Origin: Tremella fuciformis
Taxonomy: Eukaryota; Basidiomycota; Tremellomycetes; Tremellales; Tremellaceae
Length of the DNA stretch: 64,000 nucleotides
Assembly: GCA_032768795.1 (NCBI GenBank)
Contig: CP136495.1
Location: 64,501-128,500 of the forward strand
Direction: 5' to 3'
The notes under the pieces are model-generated. The model saw nothing but the letters and a program-made list of their open reading frames with translations, did not search any database and was not told the DNA's origin. Of the stretch, positions 10,871 through 23,149 are shown one piece after another (within the stretch, counting starts at the first letter, position 1; every line of letters starts with the position of its first letter). The position numbers were made by a program, and so were the translations under genes.

Positions 10871-11932
10871 ATGATTGCATCGTTATCGGGAAAGACTTGT
10901 CTGATCACGGGAGCTGCTGGTCGTGAGCACATGCAGGCGGCATGAGCGACATTATCTGACCAGTGATAGATATCGGGAGCGTCCTGGTTGAGCGGTTTCA
11001 GCAGGCCGGGGCAAATGTCATTGCGACAGACCGGGTGGCACTGGATATCCAAGGTGTAGACTGCCTCGTATGCGATCTAGGGAGTCCGGACAGCATTCTC
11101 GCGCTGGAACAACACCTGGCTAAACAGTCAGTCTCTCTTGCTTTCCGAGACACGAGCAGCCAGCTGGCTGCGCAAGAGATGATCAGTGCTCAAGCTGATT
11201 TTTAGGTATGGGAGTATAGACTGTATCGTCAACAATGGTGCCGTCGGAGGTGGACGCTGTCTGCTGCACGAGAAGACCCTGGAAGAATACGAGGCGGTGA
11301 TGAACGTCAAGTGAGCACTCAACGCTTCCTTTGGTTCGCATCAGCTGGGCTGACAGTCGGTAGTGTGCGTGGGCCATGGCTGCTTAGCCAGTCAGTCATA
11401 CGCCTGCATCTGGCAGCGGCAGAGAAGCACGAGTCCCAGTCGCAACTGCATATTATCAACATCGCCTCGCTCGTTGCGCACAAGCCGGCCCCTCTAGGAT
11501 GCTTCTACTCTGCATCCAAGGCGGCTCTGGTCAGCTTGACGAGAAGCATTGCCAAGGAGTACACAGGCAAGCGCATCCGATGCAATTCCGTCTCTCCGGT
11601 ACGTGATCAGCGAGTCTTGCCCTTATCTCGCTGACGACGACCAGGGATATATGGATATTCCCAACATGAAGGGGTTTGACGAGAAGGTGTGTATGGCTCT
11701 TCTCCATTCGAGCTAGCGCCATCTGAGGAACAGACCATCTCCGACCTACAACGCAATGTTCCTTCAGGACGAGCGGGCTTGCCCATTGAGATCGCCAACG
11801 TCTGCGCTTGGCTCGCCAGTGACCAGGCCTCTTATGTCAATGGAGCCGACATGCTCGGTGAGTCGGGAGACTAGACGGACAGTGTGATATTACATTGGCT
11901 GACCAGTAGTGGACGGCGGCGCCTTGGCATAA
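10871..11932 (+). CDS. Short-chain dehydrogenase/reductase
   Basis: This is a cytosolic NAD(P)-dependent oxidoreductase of the classical SDR type, about 255 residues in several exons. The first intron ends in TGATAG, which restores the cofactor motif TGAAGHIG. Later blocks are the NNGAVGGG strand 4 motif, the Ser region INIASLVAH and the catalytic YSASK. The last exon reads VVDGGALA then stop after an intron with a CTGACCAG acceptor. It is divergent from the RraA-type gene and convergent (51 bp) with the aldehyde dehydrogenase. In this setting it could oxidise a hydroxyl group of an aromatic or ring-cleavage intermediate; the substrate is not readable. Confidence 0.85.
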
Positions 11933-11983
11933 TGCATGAAGATGACTGAGAGGACTGCAGATGCAGCAGGCTACGATACTGTA

Positions 11984-13778
11984 CTACAGATGGAAGACAT
12001 CCAACGGCAGGGGTTGCGACGGTCCATCGGGAACCTCGATCGACTTTGTCTGGCCTTGAGTAAACCCGAAGTACTGACACAGCGGTACTGACCTGCGTGA
12101 ACGCCCTGATGCCCTCGACTCCATTGAATCTGCCCCAACCGGACGATCTCCACCCGCCATGCGGTACTCGGGGATCATCTGCGGGAGTCTAGTGAATGTG
12201 AGCGAAACCCAACCGGAGACAGCATCACTGACGGGCTGGTTGATGTGGATACCACCTGCATTGAGACGCCGGGCAACAGCGAGCGCACGATCAGTGTCCC
12301 TACCCCAGATCGCAGCCGACAGCCCGTATTCCGAATCATTCGCAATCCTGATCATCTCGTCAATGACGGCGGCATCCTTTTCTCCCTGGGTTGGAGATGA
12401 AGAGTTGACGGTTTCGGGGACGACAATGATTGCAGCTGTGGGCCCAAAACTTTCTTCCCGGTACAGCCTCATCTCTGGTGTGACCGGATGAAGTATCGTT
12501 CGACTTGTCTCGTGGGAAGATAGTGAAGCCGCGCCATCGTGACCGTTGCTGCGGACGGTTTCTCCATGAGGGCCCGAATCTTCAGCGGACAGGACGTCTC
12601 TTGCGCCGTGAGTGTGCGCATCTTTGACAAGCCCGGCTATACGCTCGGCGGCTGCTGGGGAGAACACTCGAGGTGCTGTCTTCGGCTTGGTCTTCGCCCA
12701 CGCCGACTGGATAGCAGACACGAGCTTGTCTGCCATGTCGTAAGGAACAATGATCCTCTCTGTGCTCATACAGATCTGACCGGCGTTGTGGAACGCCCCA
12801 AACAGCACTAATGCCATCAGCGTTGACGAGCAGAGTGACTGAAACTCGACTGACCATGCGAAGCTGCAGCGGCGATGTCGGCACCGGGCAGTATGAGCAC
12901 CGGAGCTTTGCCTCCCAGCTCCATGACACTGGGTTTGAGGTGTTTGCCCGCGAGAGACGCGATGATGGATCCGACACGGGTCGAACCGGTAAAGTTGACA
13001 TGCCTAATCAAGCAGTCAGCCGACTCATGAGCTGTAATGACCCCATACCGGACTCTGGGATCTGCGACGATGGCTTCAACTACAGCCGGAGCATGCTCAG
13101 GACTAGCATGAACCACATGGAGAGCCTCCCCAGGCAATCCGCTCTCGTAAAGCAGATCGGCCCACAGAGCTTGCGTCCTCGGGGTCACCTCGGAAGTCTT
13201 CAAGATGACAGTGTTGCCAGCGATGAGCGGTGTGCATATGGCCCGCATCGTGAGAGGATGTACCTGCGGGGGTCTCAGTATACACGTTGGCCACGCCGAC
13301 TGTACCTACCGCGTTCCAGGCCGCGATCGCCAAGCAAACACCGTACGGCTCTCTGGACACAAAATATCTCCCTATTTGGTCAGCTTTTCCCGTCCTGATC
13401 GCCGCGATGGCGATGCGCACCATGTTCGACCTGTACGCTCTCCTCTTGCAAGGCTTTCCCAGCCGAGACCGCCAAAGTCCGCAGAGCATCCGGCATAATG
13501 TCCACCTGCTCTTGCGACCACCAATCGTTGATCGGTGTCTCCTCCCGATTGGTATCCCGAAGTGCGGCTGCCCACGGCTCAGAAGGGTCCTCGAGCAGAT
13601 CGGCAGCCCTCAAGAGCACATCGCAGCGGTTTTGGATGGGCCAATGGGACCATTCGTCCAAGGCGGCATGACATCGGGCAACGATGCCGTCTACTTCCCC
13701 AGGTGTTGTGCTGGCTTTGACAGCAGTGGCCCCGGAAGGCCCGTTAGCTTGATTGTGCTTGCTGTTCGACTGGGACAT
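11984..13778 (-). CDS. Aldehyde dehydrogenase, salicylaldehyde/vanillin dehydrogenase-like
   Basis: This NAD(P)-dependent aldehyde dehydrogenase is split by several short introns. Landmarks in order: an N-terminal block ending in RCDVLLRAADLLE, the strand REPYGVCLAIAAWNA, IAGNTVILKTSE in the cofactor site, NFTGSTRVG, the catalytic Glu motif MELGGKAPV, and the nucleophile motif NAGQICMST. The late motif EESFGPTA precedes an exon carrying ITLERxGxFG-type sequence; the last intron restores GIRAFTQ followed by SIEVPDG to the stop at 11984. The general pattern resembles salicylaldehyde, benzaldehyde and vanillin dehydrogenases. It would convert an aromatic aldehyde to the acid just before hydroxylation to gentisate. 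Its divergent neighbour is the FAH-family enzyme. Confidence 0.85.
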
Positions 13779-14074
13779 TGCGGGATACGATCTCACGCAA
13801 CACGGACGCCACGCCCATGGGCTTATGTTGGATCTGTGCAGGTGGTGACTGCCCAAAGGGAGATGGGAATGGTGACTAACGCATGCTTATGGTGGCCAGG
13901 CACGACTCGGGTTCTTCCGTTCTTTCCCCGGCTGTTGCTGGAGCATCGCGGATATAGCGGCATCATACGCGCAGCTTCGACATGCATGCTCGCGATACCC
14001 TGTAGATAGTATACGAGTGCTGTTGCTTCGGACGATGCACGTCGAGTAGACTGACATTTGATCGCAAGCTCGTC

Positions 14075-15155
14075 ATGGTCTCGTGGCAACGACTGATCCG
14101 CTTCTCGCCTCCTCAAGAGGAGACAGTATACTTTGGCGAGCCAATTGGCACCCCCTCCGAGTTGGAAGACATCGGTGCAACAGCCTCTAGGGGGAAACTG
14201 CGTGCAGCTGTAATTGAAGTGGACGAGACCGGCCCGTTTAGCGATGCAGCCCGCGTGACCGACAAGGTTGTCGAGGTTGGGCGACTGCTCGCCCCGCTCA
14301 CGGATCGCGAATGTCACGATATCAAGTGTATCGGGCTGAACTATCGTAAACACAGTACGCCTGTTCGTCGAGCGTCGAGGCTTCAAACTGACTCCGAACA
14401 GTCCAAGAAGCAGGCAGATCGCTCCCACCATACCCCTCTCTGTTCATCAAGCCGACCACCGCTCTTGCAGGGTATGACGATGAGGTCATCATTCCCAAAA
14501 TCGCGCAGGAGGGCGAGGCAGACTACGAGGGCGAGCTCTGTGTAGTCATTGGCAAAGACTGCAAAGACGTCTCTGAGGCCGAGGCGATGGAGTACGTCGC
14601 TGGATATACCTGTGGAGACGATGTGAGCACCAGGAAGTGGCAGAGGAACAAGGAGAGGGCGGGCGGGGTCCCCCAGTGGTGTTTCTCAAAGGTCATCCCG
14701 CTGTCGCGCGTCCACTACTTCCGCTCACGATTAGGGCTTTGACAAGTTTGCGCCTCTCGGACCGATGATCGTTGCTCCTTCAGTAAGCGCTTTCGGCGAG
14801 TATGAGAGACTTCGCTCATACCGTCAGCTGATACCCGACCCGTCCAAGCTGCACATGGAAGTCAAGGTCAATGGCGAGGATCGACAGTCGACTCCCGTGT
14901 CGGATCTGGTCTTCGACGCAAGTTAATATTCATCTATTGTCACCAACCATCTGACTACCCTAGATCCCGACATTGATCTCGTTCTTGTCGCAGGGTACGA
15001 CACTCCGCCGCGGGACAGTCATCATGACGGGGACACCGGGCGGTGTAGGGTGCACTGGTCCGGAAGAGAAGTGGAAGTTTTTGAAAGACGGGGATAAGGT
15101 TGAGGTCATCATCAAACCTATCGGTACTCTCAGACACTCTGTCAAGTACGCTTGA
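14075..15155 (+). CDS. Fumarylacetoacetate hydrolase-family enzyme (fumarylpyruvate/maleylpyruvate hydrolase candidate)
   Basis: Exons join to roughly 290 residues with the FAH fold. The N-terminal lid domain starts at MVSWQRLIRF. The core contains KCIGLNYRKH, the metal-binding block EGEADYEGELCVVIGK (two acidic ligands), YTCGDDVS and GTPGGVGCT near the end. FAH-family members hydrolyse C-C bonds of diketo acids after ring cleavage. Beside a gentisate dioxygenase, the natural role is hydrolysis of maleylpyruvate or fumarylpyruvate to pyruvate plus maleate or fumarate. It is divergent from the aldehyde dehydrogenase and convergent (31 bp) with the regulator downstream. Other FAH reactions, such as oxaloacetate decarboxylation, are possible. 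Confidence 0.85.
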
Positions 15156-15186
15156 ATAGAACGATCACTCGAATGCATACATCATG

Positions 15187-18123
15187 TCATTGCCACATGA
15201 ACAGATCTCCCCAATTATCACTCAATAAAGGATTATCGTCGGTGACGTCCAGCATACCGAGACCGAATGTCTGTTGCAACCCTGCCAAGTCGAATTGAGG
15301 GAGATCCTGAAAACCCTCCAAGCCAGCTTGAGTCGCCATGGCACCGGCAGTGTCGTCCACAGCATTGGCAGCAGGATCAATCGCTGTCGCCGAAGCGTCG
15401 CCCGCTGGGGCATTAGCGGTGCCTCCTATATCCGCTTGGAGCCCGAGCGATTTCAAGAGCTGGTCAACGATTGCTAGTGCTCTTAGGGCGCTGGGGCGGT
15501 GGAAAGTTTTTTCGATGAGACCGACGATATCTTTGACGGCGTAGAGGGAGCTGCTGATCTCGCTCGCCGGCTTCTTGATAATCGAGCTGCTCGTAGTGAG
15601 GTCCAGCATCAAGGTTCCGACAAGCGACATGAAGGCGTTCATGGCTTCTTGGTTGGCGCATTCCAGGCAGATCGTCAGAAGACTCACCGTAGAAGAGCTG
15701 ATACCAAGGGGCAGAGCGCGAATCGGGACCAGCGGCCCCAGTCTGCAGTAGACGGATAGTGAGTATCGAAGTGTCGATAACAGCGGCAGTAGTCACCCCA
15801 AAAGCTAGATGCCTCTGAGTGGACTCGAGAGCCCGCAAGGCAGACCCCCTACAGCGAGAGGCGTCTGCGATGGGAGATGGGGGCCGGGATTGCATGCCGT
15901 ATCGCTCTCTGATCGCCAAGAGCAGCACAGGTCGGTGCAGGAGTAAGCGCATGGTCAGGCCCCTCAAAGCGAGGACGTGTGCGAGAGGCCCCATTGGCTC
16001 GTCGAGGTTGATGTTGAGGCCCGGCTCGATACCATCGGACCATATCGCATACTCACGCTCAATCTGGTAGATGGAGAGGGTGGCGGATTGTATGGACCCT
16101 GGGCCTGATTTGGCATCTGTCTTGTTGATTGACTTGAGTGGTGTAGGGTTGACAGCCACCGCGCTGAAAGCGGTGTACAGTCGGCTGTTTGTGAGCTAAT
16201 CACGCTTTGCCTGTCCCCGGGCGGCGTACATGGATTCGAGGAAGAATTGGATCGCATTTGCATTCTCGTCCGGGAGGGGTGAGGGTAGAGGCATGCGTGA
16301 CATGGTGGTCGTAATAGCAGATGGGCGACCGATGGTAACGGTCAACAGCCTTCCACGTCAGTCGCCCAGTCTCGCTCACGATCGACTCCTCCGTCACTTA
16401 CTGGTCGAAGATGAAGCAGCCCCACCATACTCGGCACCTAATCTCCTGCTCTTCGGGAGGCAATGCCTTGGAGTTTGAAGGATCATGCAAGCCGACAGCA
16501 CAAGCTGATCGGATGGCATCTGGGGACGTGAGCAAGACCTGACATCAACCACGAGGAGGGTGACTGACAGCCCAGTATATCCCATCCCTGGCTGGGCGAG
16601 TCCAGTCCTTGCATGAGCATCGTCCCAAGGAGCAAGACCTGCACTGTTCTCTCAGTCTTGCTTCTTCGAGCTTACATCCACACTACCTTTGTGGACGCTA
16701 TGAGGCCAGTACATGTGGTTCCGTTGCAGCTTCAACGCGATTCGGGTCACTTCGATGAGCCTGGCCCACTTTGTCTCGGACAAAAGAAGACGTACGGGTT
16801 CGATCGTCGCCGCTATTCGACAGCGCCTGCACCAGACCAAATATGCTAAAGTGTAAAGCCATGACGGGCTGGATCTCGCGCTCCGCCAGCAGCTCCTGCG
16901 CGCTGTGCCACACTGTCTGGCGCCCAAATGACGGGCGCTGCTGTAAACGATCAAGCAGTTGCTCGTAGGAAGCGCGGACCGCCTTCTCGCTGAAAAATGG
17001 GTACAGGGGATACGTCCGCGTGAAGAAGAAGTCCCACATGATCTCCGCTTGCATCAAGTCAGGTAGGTCGTCCAGACGGACGACAGGGTGCACTTTGGAG
17101 CCTTGGCCGCCGAGCACATCCCCGTCGAAATCACTCGGGGGGAACCCGCAGAGGTCTTGGGGAGTCACGATGCACCTGTACCCCGGGAGCAGGGTATCTA
17201 GCAGAAGACTGTGGAAGTGTATACCTGATGTAGGGCCATAGACCTCTTTGTCCAGTCTGTCGCCCGTGTCGGTGGGTGAAGGATCGGTACCCGCTGCCAA
17301 CTGGGTGCCGCTCATATTGACGGGCGGAAGGAGTCCCATGCCGTCCAGTGCCGGTGTCGCCGGGGACTCGCGATGATGGGTGGGACCAGCGGCGTTGTGG
17401 CTTTGGGAGGCTACGGGTTCCAAGTCATGTATCTTTCCTCTCCGAATCGTGCCAGAAGCCTCGTGTGGCTGTGCAGGTTGCGCCTGAGACGGATCCATTT
17501 GGCCCACAGGTACAGCAGTAGGTAAGACATGTTGTGGCGGTGGACGAGTGGACGTCACGATACCGCCTCCAAAGGACTGTGAGAGAACCATGTCTTGTTG
17601 TGGGACATGCTGGACCTGTCCCAAGGAGAGGAGCCCGCCGGTGGGATCTGTATCGCGGAATAGATCTTCGACCATGAAAGAGGATTGCTCCTCTGCTAGA
17701 CTCTGGTCACGAATACGGTCCGCTCGAGAGGGCGAATCCCTCCCATCCGGGCCAGATGCAAACGTCTGCTCAAGATTCTGTAGTCGATCGAGGATCGCTT
17801 GCAAGGAGCTTGTCTTTCAATACATTCTTCGGGAATAGAATGGCTACGTACGCTTTTGACACGGTCACATTCGACACAGTAGGACCTCTAGAATCGAGAG
17901 TATAAGCACATTCGTACCCTAACTCCTTGCAGGTGGTACAGGCAGGCTGCAGGCCGTCGCACTGTATCTCAATTGCCGCTCACATAGATCCCGGAGTATC
18001 TTTTGGACGCACCTTGGTCTTTTTGACCCGGCACGGGCCACATGCCTGAGCTGTCCGGCGGCGTTTGGTGCCCCGGACACCTTCCGACACGTCGCTAGAG
18101 GCTGATGGACCATGCTCGGACAT
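15187..18123 (-). CDS. Zn2Cys6 transcription factor, candidate regulator of the gentisate genes
   Basis: Start at 18123 gives a basic stretch TKRRRTAQ and then CGPCRVKKTK. An intron splits the cluster before CDGLQPACTTCKELGYEC, so the spacing is C-x2-C-x6-C-x6-C-x2-C-x6-C, canonical. After a coiled-coil-like block (MQAILDRLQNLEQ, near 17804) come a Ser/Pro-rich linker and the fungal-specific regulator domain around PLYPFFSEKAVRASYEQLLDRL. The C-terminus (15187-15687) is acidic and Asp-rich, compatible with an activation region. Length is roughly 830 residues. It sits inside the aromatic module, directly upstream of gentisate dioxygenase on the same strand, so it is the best candidate to control it; this is inference. 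Confidence 0.85.
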
Positions 18124-18348
18124 CAGAGATTGGCCAGCGGCACCGATTCACCACACCCGGATAGAGAGACGACGGTCATGGGGATGTATCGGAAGGCGAG
18201 CGGTAGATATACTCTGCCCACCTACCGTACCCGCTGAACTGGTTATGCTCTTAACCGACCTCGGCCTTGAACAACCATTCAGCCCGAAGAAGTGACGTAA
18301 ACTACGCTCTGCAAGGTTGCATATGCATCTCCATCGTATAGAATGGTA

Positions 18349-19493
18349 TCAGACGATGTTCATGAAGTCTTCCTTGGCATTGCGGTAGAAGCCGAGAGAG
18401 GTGACCATGGGCATGTCGTCGAAGCGATAGAGGTACGTCTGTGTCTCGGCCTCATGGTCAGCGGACAACGATCTCTCGGACGGCGGACGGGACCTACCTC
18501 GTGGACGTATGGTTGCCAGCTGGGCACGGCGAAAGTGTCACCTTTGACCCAAGTGACGACCTGGTCGCCAATGAGACTACGGCCCGTGCCCTCAATCACA
18601 TGGTACACAGCGCTCGTCGTCTCCTGGACAGATTCGCTCCGTTTCCCAGCCTCGAGTCGCTCACACTGCGCGCCGATGACTTTACTAACCTCCTCTCCCT
18701 CGTGACCAGGGTCCTGACTACGATAGCGCACCACGGCATGGTCGCCCGATGCGGCGTCTAGCTTCTTCTGCATCTCCACCCAGGGGTAGATGATGGGGCT
18801 GTCGTCCGCGTCCTTGGCGGGATAGCGCGGCTCGGCGTAGTGCTGGACAAAGTGTACCGGGAAGTGCTGGAACTGCGGCAGGTCCAAACCGTCGAGCCAG
18901 ATCATCGGCGACGCGTCAGACTCGTTGCCGTGGTCCTGGTTCGTCAGCCACTTCCCCGCAGGTTCGAAGAGCATCCGACTTGCATGATACTTCCATGGCG
19001 GGGTGAGGATAAAGTCGCCGCGGTGCATCTTGATCCTGCTTCCGTGGACCGCAGTAAAGCCGCCGTTCCCTTCAATGATGAACCGGCACGCAAAGGCGGT
19101 GTGGCGATGAGCAGGGGCGGTCTCGCCCGGCATGACCAGCTGCAGTCCCGCGTACAGCGTGTCGGTCGTGTTGGGCGCGTCCATGGCGGGGTTGATGAGC
19201 ATCAAGACGCGTCGCTCGGCTTGCTTCTCGGTGACGAGCTTGCCGGCGCGGATGAGATGCGGTCGCACCGCCGCGTACTCCCATTTGTGCACGGCCGCCT
19301 TGGGAGATGGGACCGGCGGGTTCAGGCGGGTCATGCGGGTCCATAGAGGGAGGACGTTGACGGATGGGATATCCTCGAGTAGACGCTCCTGGGAATCGCC
19401 GGCGACGTCGATCTCATACTGCGGCGGAGGTGTCAGAGGCCCAGAGTGGCCTTTGAGCTGCACGTGTTGAAGCGTGACGGTGGCGGTGGACAT
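18349..19493 (-). CDS. Gentisate 1,2-dioxygenase (cupin)
   Basis: This Fe(II) extradiol-type dioxygenase opens the ring of gentisate to maleylpyruvate. Two exons give about 366 residues. The N-terminal cupin holds the metal motif GETAPAHRHTAFACRFIIEG with the His-x-His ligands, followed by RGDFILTPPWKYH. The C-terminal cupin includes YHVIEGTGRSLIGDQ and PSWQPYVHE. The last 46-48 nt intron (after PYVHE) must be removed to reach a sensible C-terminus ending MPMVTSLGFYRNAKEDF, with the stop at 18349. A TATA-like box lies about 60 bp upstream. It is divergent from the flavin monooxygenase and shares a 429 bp promoter with an inverted repeat. Assignment by family likeness is strong; 1-hydroxy-2-naphthoate dioxygenase is the nearest alternative. 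Confidence 0.9.
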
Positions 19494-19922
19494 CTCGGGA
19501 GCGTGGTTCCCTGTGACTGCACTGACTACTCAGCTGATCGCGGTCATAATCCGTATATATCTGCATGCATGGTCCTGTGAGCCACGTCACACATTCTGCA
19601 ACACCGCTCGCATCAATGCTGCAGTAGACGAGACAAGGGTAACATTCCGAGCTTTCCCCGGAAGCTCGGTCAGTGACCGAGGAGGTCGTAATTGACGTTC
19701 TCATCGTCTGTCAGTATGCTCCTCGTGTCATCTCGTGGATCCGGGTATGTGTCGGGAGCATACCCACTGCAATGTCTGCCAGCGAACGGGCGTCCATGGA
19801 CATTCCGTTGGCAGCCGGCCGAAGCAGGTGTCTGCCGAAGATGCTCGCGATAAAGCACGCCAAGAGCATGTATCCGTAGAGAATTGAAATCACGGGTTGA
19901 CTTGATAGAGCCGATCAACAAT
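19494..19922. promoter_or_regulatory. Divergent promoter, gentisate dioxygenase / flavin monooxygenase
   Basis: This 429 bp region separates the two central pathway genes. It contains a TATA-like stretch (TATATAT, 19554-19560) about 60 bp from the dioxygenase start and a long inverted repeat at 19647-19669, listed next. No other gene is seen. Confidence 0.6.
19647..19669. promoter_or_regulatory. Perfect 8 bp inverted repeat with CCG/CGG ends
   Basis: CCGAGCTT and AAGCTCGG are exact reverse complements around a 7 bp spacer. The outer CCG/CGG triplets suit a dimeric zinc cluster regulator. It lies about 155 bp from the dioxygenase start and 255 bp from the monooxygenase start, so one bound dimer could serve both genes. 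Function is inferred. Confidence 0.5.
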
Positions 19923-21611
19923 ATGCCCGTGCCAGCGTCGAACATAGGCAAGCCCAACGGCGTAGACGCAAATGGCATGTACCCCAAGGCCAACGGAGAT
20001 CTTAATGGGGCGCCCAACGGTTCGATGAGCTCAGAATCTGCAACAAACGGGAATCGGCGACTGGAGATCACGATCGTCGGCGCCGGTCTAGGAGGCGTGG
20101 CAGCCGCCATATCGTGCAGCCTAGCAGGGCACCACGTAAAGGTCCTCGAAGCAGCCCCGAAGCTCGCAGAAGTCGGAGCGGGCATTCAACTCACGCCAAA
20201 TGTCACTCGCCTCCTTCGTCGCTGGGGGCTCTTCGAGACATTGAGCCCCCAGGCAGTGCAGCCCGGTACAATCTGGCTACGAAGGTGGGAGAACGGGAAG
20301 CCGATCAGCCGTACCAAGCTCGCGCCCGACTTCGAGCGAGACTTTGGAGCGCCGTACTGGGTCGTTCACCGCGCGCATCTGCATCAGGCATTGCTCGATC
20401 GTGCGCTCGAACTAGGAGCGGAGATCCATGTGGATTCACGCGTGACCGAGATGGACGTCGAACGCGGGACAGTGACTACTGTAGGACAAATTTCTGCACA
20501 AGTGACCTGACTGACCGAGATAGTATACGGGTACGGTCCACACGTCCGACTTGATTGTCGGCTGCGACGGTCTCAAGTCCATAACTCGCTCTCTGTTCCT
20601 CGGCGACAAGGACGCCGGACCAGTTCCCTCCCCATACTGCGCATACAGATCGACAGTCCCGATGGATATCTTGCTCGCCGATCCTGAGCTGGCAGATATC
20701 GTCGAACGGCCCGACATCAGTCTCTGGATAGGACCCGACCGACACGTCATGACCTACCCCATCAGCGGCGGCAAGTCGTTCAACATGGTCCTGTCTCACC
20801 CATACAATGGCCAGACGGACGGCTGGCCCAAAGACGCCGACGCAGTGCTGCAAGAGATGAAAGACAATTACGCCGGGTGGGATCCAAAGTGATTCACTCT
20901 CGCAGGTCCGGTTCAACGCTGACGTTGGCCAGGCTGGTCAAGATCATCAACCAGATTCAGAGTACAGCCAAGTGGCAGCTCATGGCGTACCCCCGACTGG
21001 ACAGCTGGAGGCACCCATCGGGCAAGTTTGTCATGATGGGTGATGCGGTCCACGCAATGGTTGGTCTTACCTTCACACCTCCCGTTTCGTGCTGAGTCTG
21101 CAGGTCCCGTACATGTCTCAAGGCGCGGCACAGGCCATCGAAGATGCCGCAGCGCTCGGCTGCTGCCTGGCGCGATATGGCAAATCCAAGTTCGGGGACC
21201 TCGTTCACCTGACGAGTGCATTTCAAGAAATAAGAATAGAGCGCGCGTACCAGGTGCAATACCGCAGTGCGTTGAATGGGCGTATCTGGCACTGTCAGTC
21301 CTCAATCTTCGTATTTCGATGTGGCAAGCTGATCGACAGTCGCAGACGGTCCCGCTCAGCGCTTGAGAGATGAAGGTATGGCGGAGACTCTGACGGACGA
21401 GCACTATGTCCGCTCAGCCAACCAGTGGTCGGATCCGTCCACCCAAGTGTGGCTGTACGGCTATGATGTCGACGCGGTTGCGGATCGCTTTCTGAACGAG
21501 CGCTTCCCTACTGCCGAGGCACAGAAGCAAGCGATCGTCTCGGAGGAAGGCAACCTGAGGGAGATGGTGGCTGCTGGGCTCCTCGCTCAGGATTCGCTAG
21601 CGTTGTGCTAG
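19923..21611 (+). CDS. FAD-dependent aromatic monooxygenase (salicylate/3-hydroxybenzoate hydroxylase type)
   Basis: This is a class A flavoprotein monooxygenase of about 480 residues in several exons. The FAD Rossmann motif ITIVGAGLGGVAAA lies near residue 45 after a low-complexity Asn/Gly-rich leader. The DG motif LIVGCDGLKS follows the intron near 20510, and the GD motif GDAVHAM is followed across an intron by PYMSQGAAQAIEDA. These three motifs define the family. Members hydroxylate salicylate to catechol or 3-hydroxybenzoate/salicylate to gentisate. Because the divergent neighbour is gentisate dioxygenase, a gentisate-forming hydroxylase is favoured, though the regiochemistry cannot be read from sequence. 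The ATG at 19923 was chosen as the first ATG in frame. It is convergent with the alcohol dehydrogenase. Confidence 0.85.
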
Positions 21612-21759
21612 ATATACCATTGTCACATGTACCGGCGCCCATGTCTATGTACCGATCTGCCCACTGTATGAGCTGAAGCTACCAATGAAAGGCCTTACGA
21701 GGGTGTATGTCAAACTCGGCTACCGTTGGAAGTGCATAAGTGCATGAGTGCGAACTACC

Positions 21760-23149
21760 CTAGGGCATCTCGACAACTACTCTGCCCCGGACTTTGGCGC
21801 CCTCGAGATCCCGATACACCTCCGCCAGCTCCTCCAACGGCCGCTGACTAAGCTCGACCTTGACCTTGCCCATCGCAACCAGCTCCAACGCCTCCTTGAG
21901 CTCCCGCCTATTCCCGACCGAGCTTCCGATGATCCGCATAGACTTCAGCACCATCTGCGTGGGGTCGACCTGCATCGTCTGGCCCTTTGGGAATCCCACA
22001 CAAACCAAGGTGGATCGGGTCGAAAGGTAGCTCATCGCCATTTGGTATGGCTTGATGGATCCCGCTGTGACGATGGCCGCACGGGCCATCCGTCCAGACG
22101 TGACTTTTGCGATGGCTCCGACGATGTCCTGTCATCTATCAGCAGGCAGACTCTCGGTTGAACAGGGGACTGACTGTTTCAGTGGCGAAGTCGATCCAGC
22201 AATGCACGCCATACGACTCCATCAATTCCTGTTTCTCTCGACCGGTGTCTATGGCGATCACTCTAAAGTTGAGCGCCAGCGCGTACTACCCCGGTAAGCA
22301 GAATATCTGAGTTGCAGCTGAATCCGGCCAACCTGGACTGCGAGATGCCCCAAACCCCCTCCTGCGCCCGGTACAACGATCCAATCCCCGGGTCTGAGAT
22401 TGCAACTCAGAACAGCTTTGTAGGCTATTCATCATCAGCATGAGTGTCATTCAGGGACGAAAGAGCGACTCACTCGTCAATCCAGCGCAGAGTACCGGAG
22501 CGGCGACCTCCAAACTGAGGTCGTCCGGTATGGGAACCAAGTGCATGGTCGAAGCGAGGACGTACTGCTGGACTAGAGAGATTAGCTGAGTCCAGATACG
22601 AAGTGCGGTGTTGACTCACAGACGCCCTGCCTGCTAATACCTGCGACTTCCGGCTGAATATCAACTCGGATCCATACGAAGGCGGCTTGAGCACAACACT
22701 CACCGTATCGCACATCTCCTCGTCGCCCGCCAGACATGCGCCGCACGTCCCGCATGTGTCCGCTATGAACTTGATGCCGACCCGGCTTCCAACAGCGGGA
22801 GGATCTCCCGGCCTGATGTGCGGTCCAAGTGCCACGACGTATCCTACGCCTTCGTGGCCGGAGATGACGGGCTCGACCGGTCTGTGCGTACCTTGCCCTA
22901 GAGCAAGGGCGACGTCCGAGTGACACACTCCGGCGTAGGCAATCCGGACAAGAGCGTGTCCGGCAGGGATTGACTCGACATTGGGGGTAGGCACATTGCG
23001 AATGTGGGGATAGTCGCCCTGTATGCCTCAGCCTGCTTGACGAAGCTTCTCAGAAGGGGTCCGCCCGCACTCACCACCTTCTCCGAGACACAGGCAATAT
23101 GCTGACTGGGAATGGTCAAGTCTAGGCTCGTTCCGTTGACTGCCGTCAT
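21760..23149 (-). CDS. Zinc-dependent alcohol dehydrogenase (MDR family)
   Basis: This is a medium-chain dehydrogenase of about 345 residues. The N-terminal intron (GTGAGT to CATACAG) restores VGDYPHIRNVPTPNVESIPAG. Catalytic zinc ligands are in AGVCHSD and GHEGVGYV. The structural zinc loop reads CGTCGACLAGDEEMC, with all four Cys. An intron splits the nucleotide-binding strand; splicing gives GGGLGHLAVQYALALNFRVI, then AIDTG. The protein ends RGRVVVEMP. It most resembles ethanol/aryl-alcohol dehydrogenases and could oxidise a hydroxybenzyl alcohol to the aldehyde used by the neighbouring ALDH. An upstream in-frame ATG at 23191 would add 14 residues. It is divergent from the metallo-beta-lactamase gene. 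Confidence 0.85.

Noticed and set aside
10871..11000. Unusual SDR cofactor motif with extra residues
   Set aside because: An acceptor 7 bases further downstream (TGATAG) gives the normal TGAAGHIG motif, so the oddity was a splice error of mine.
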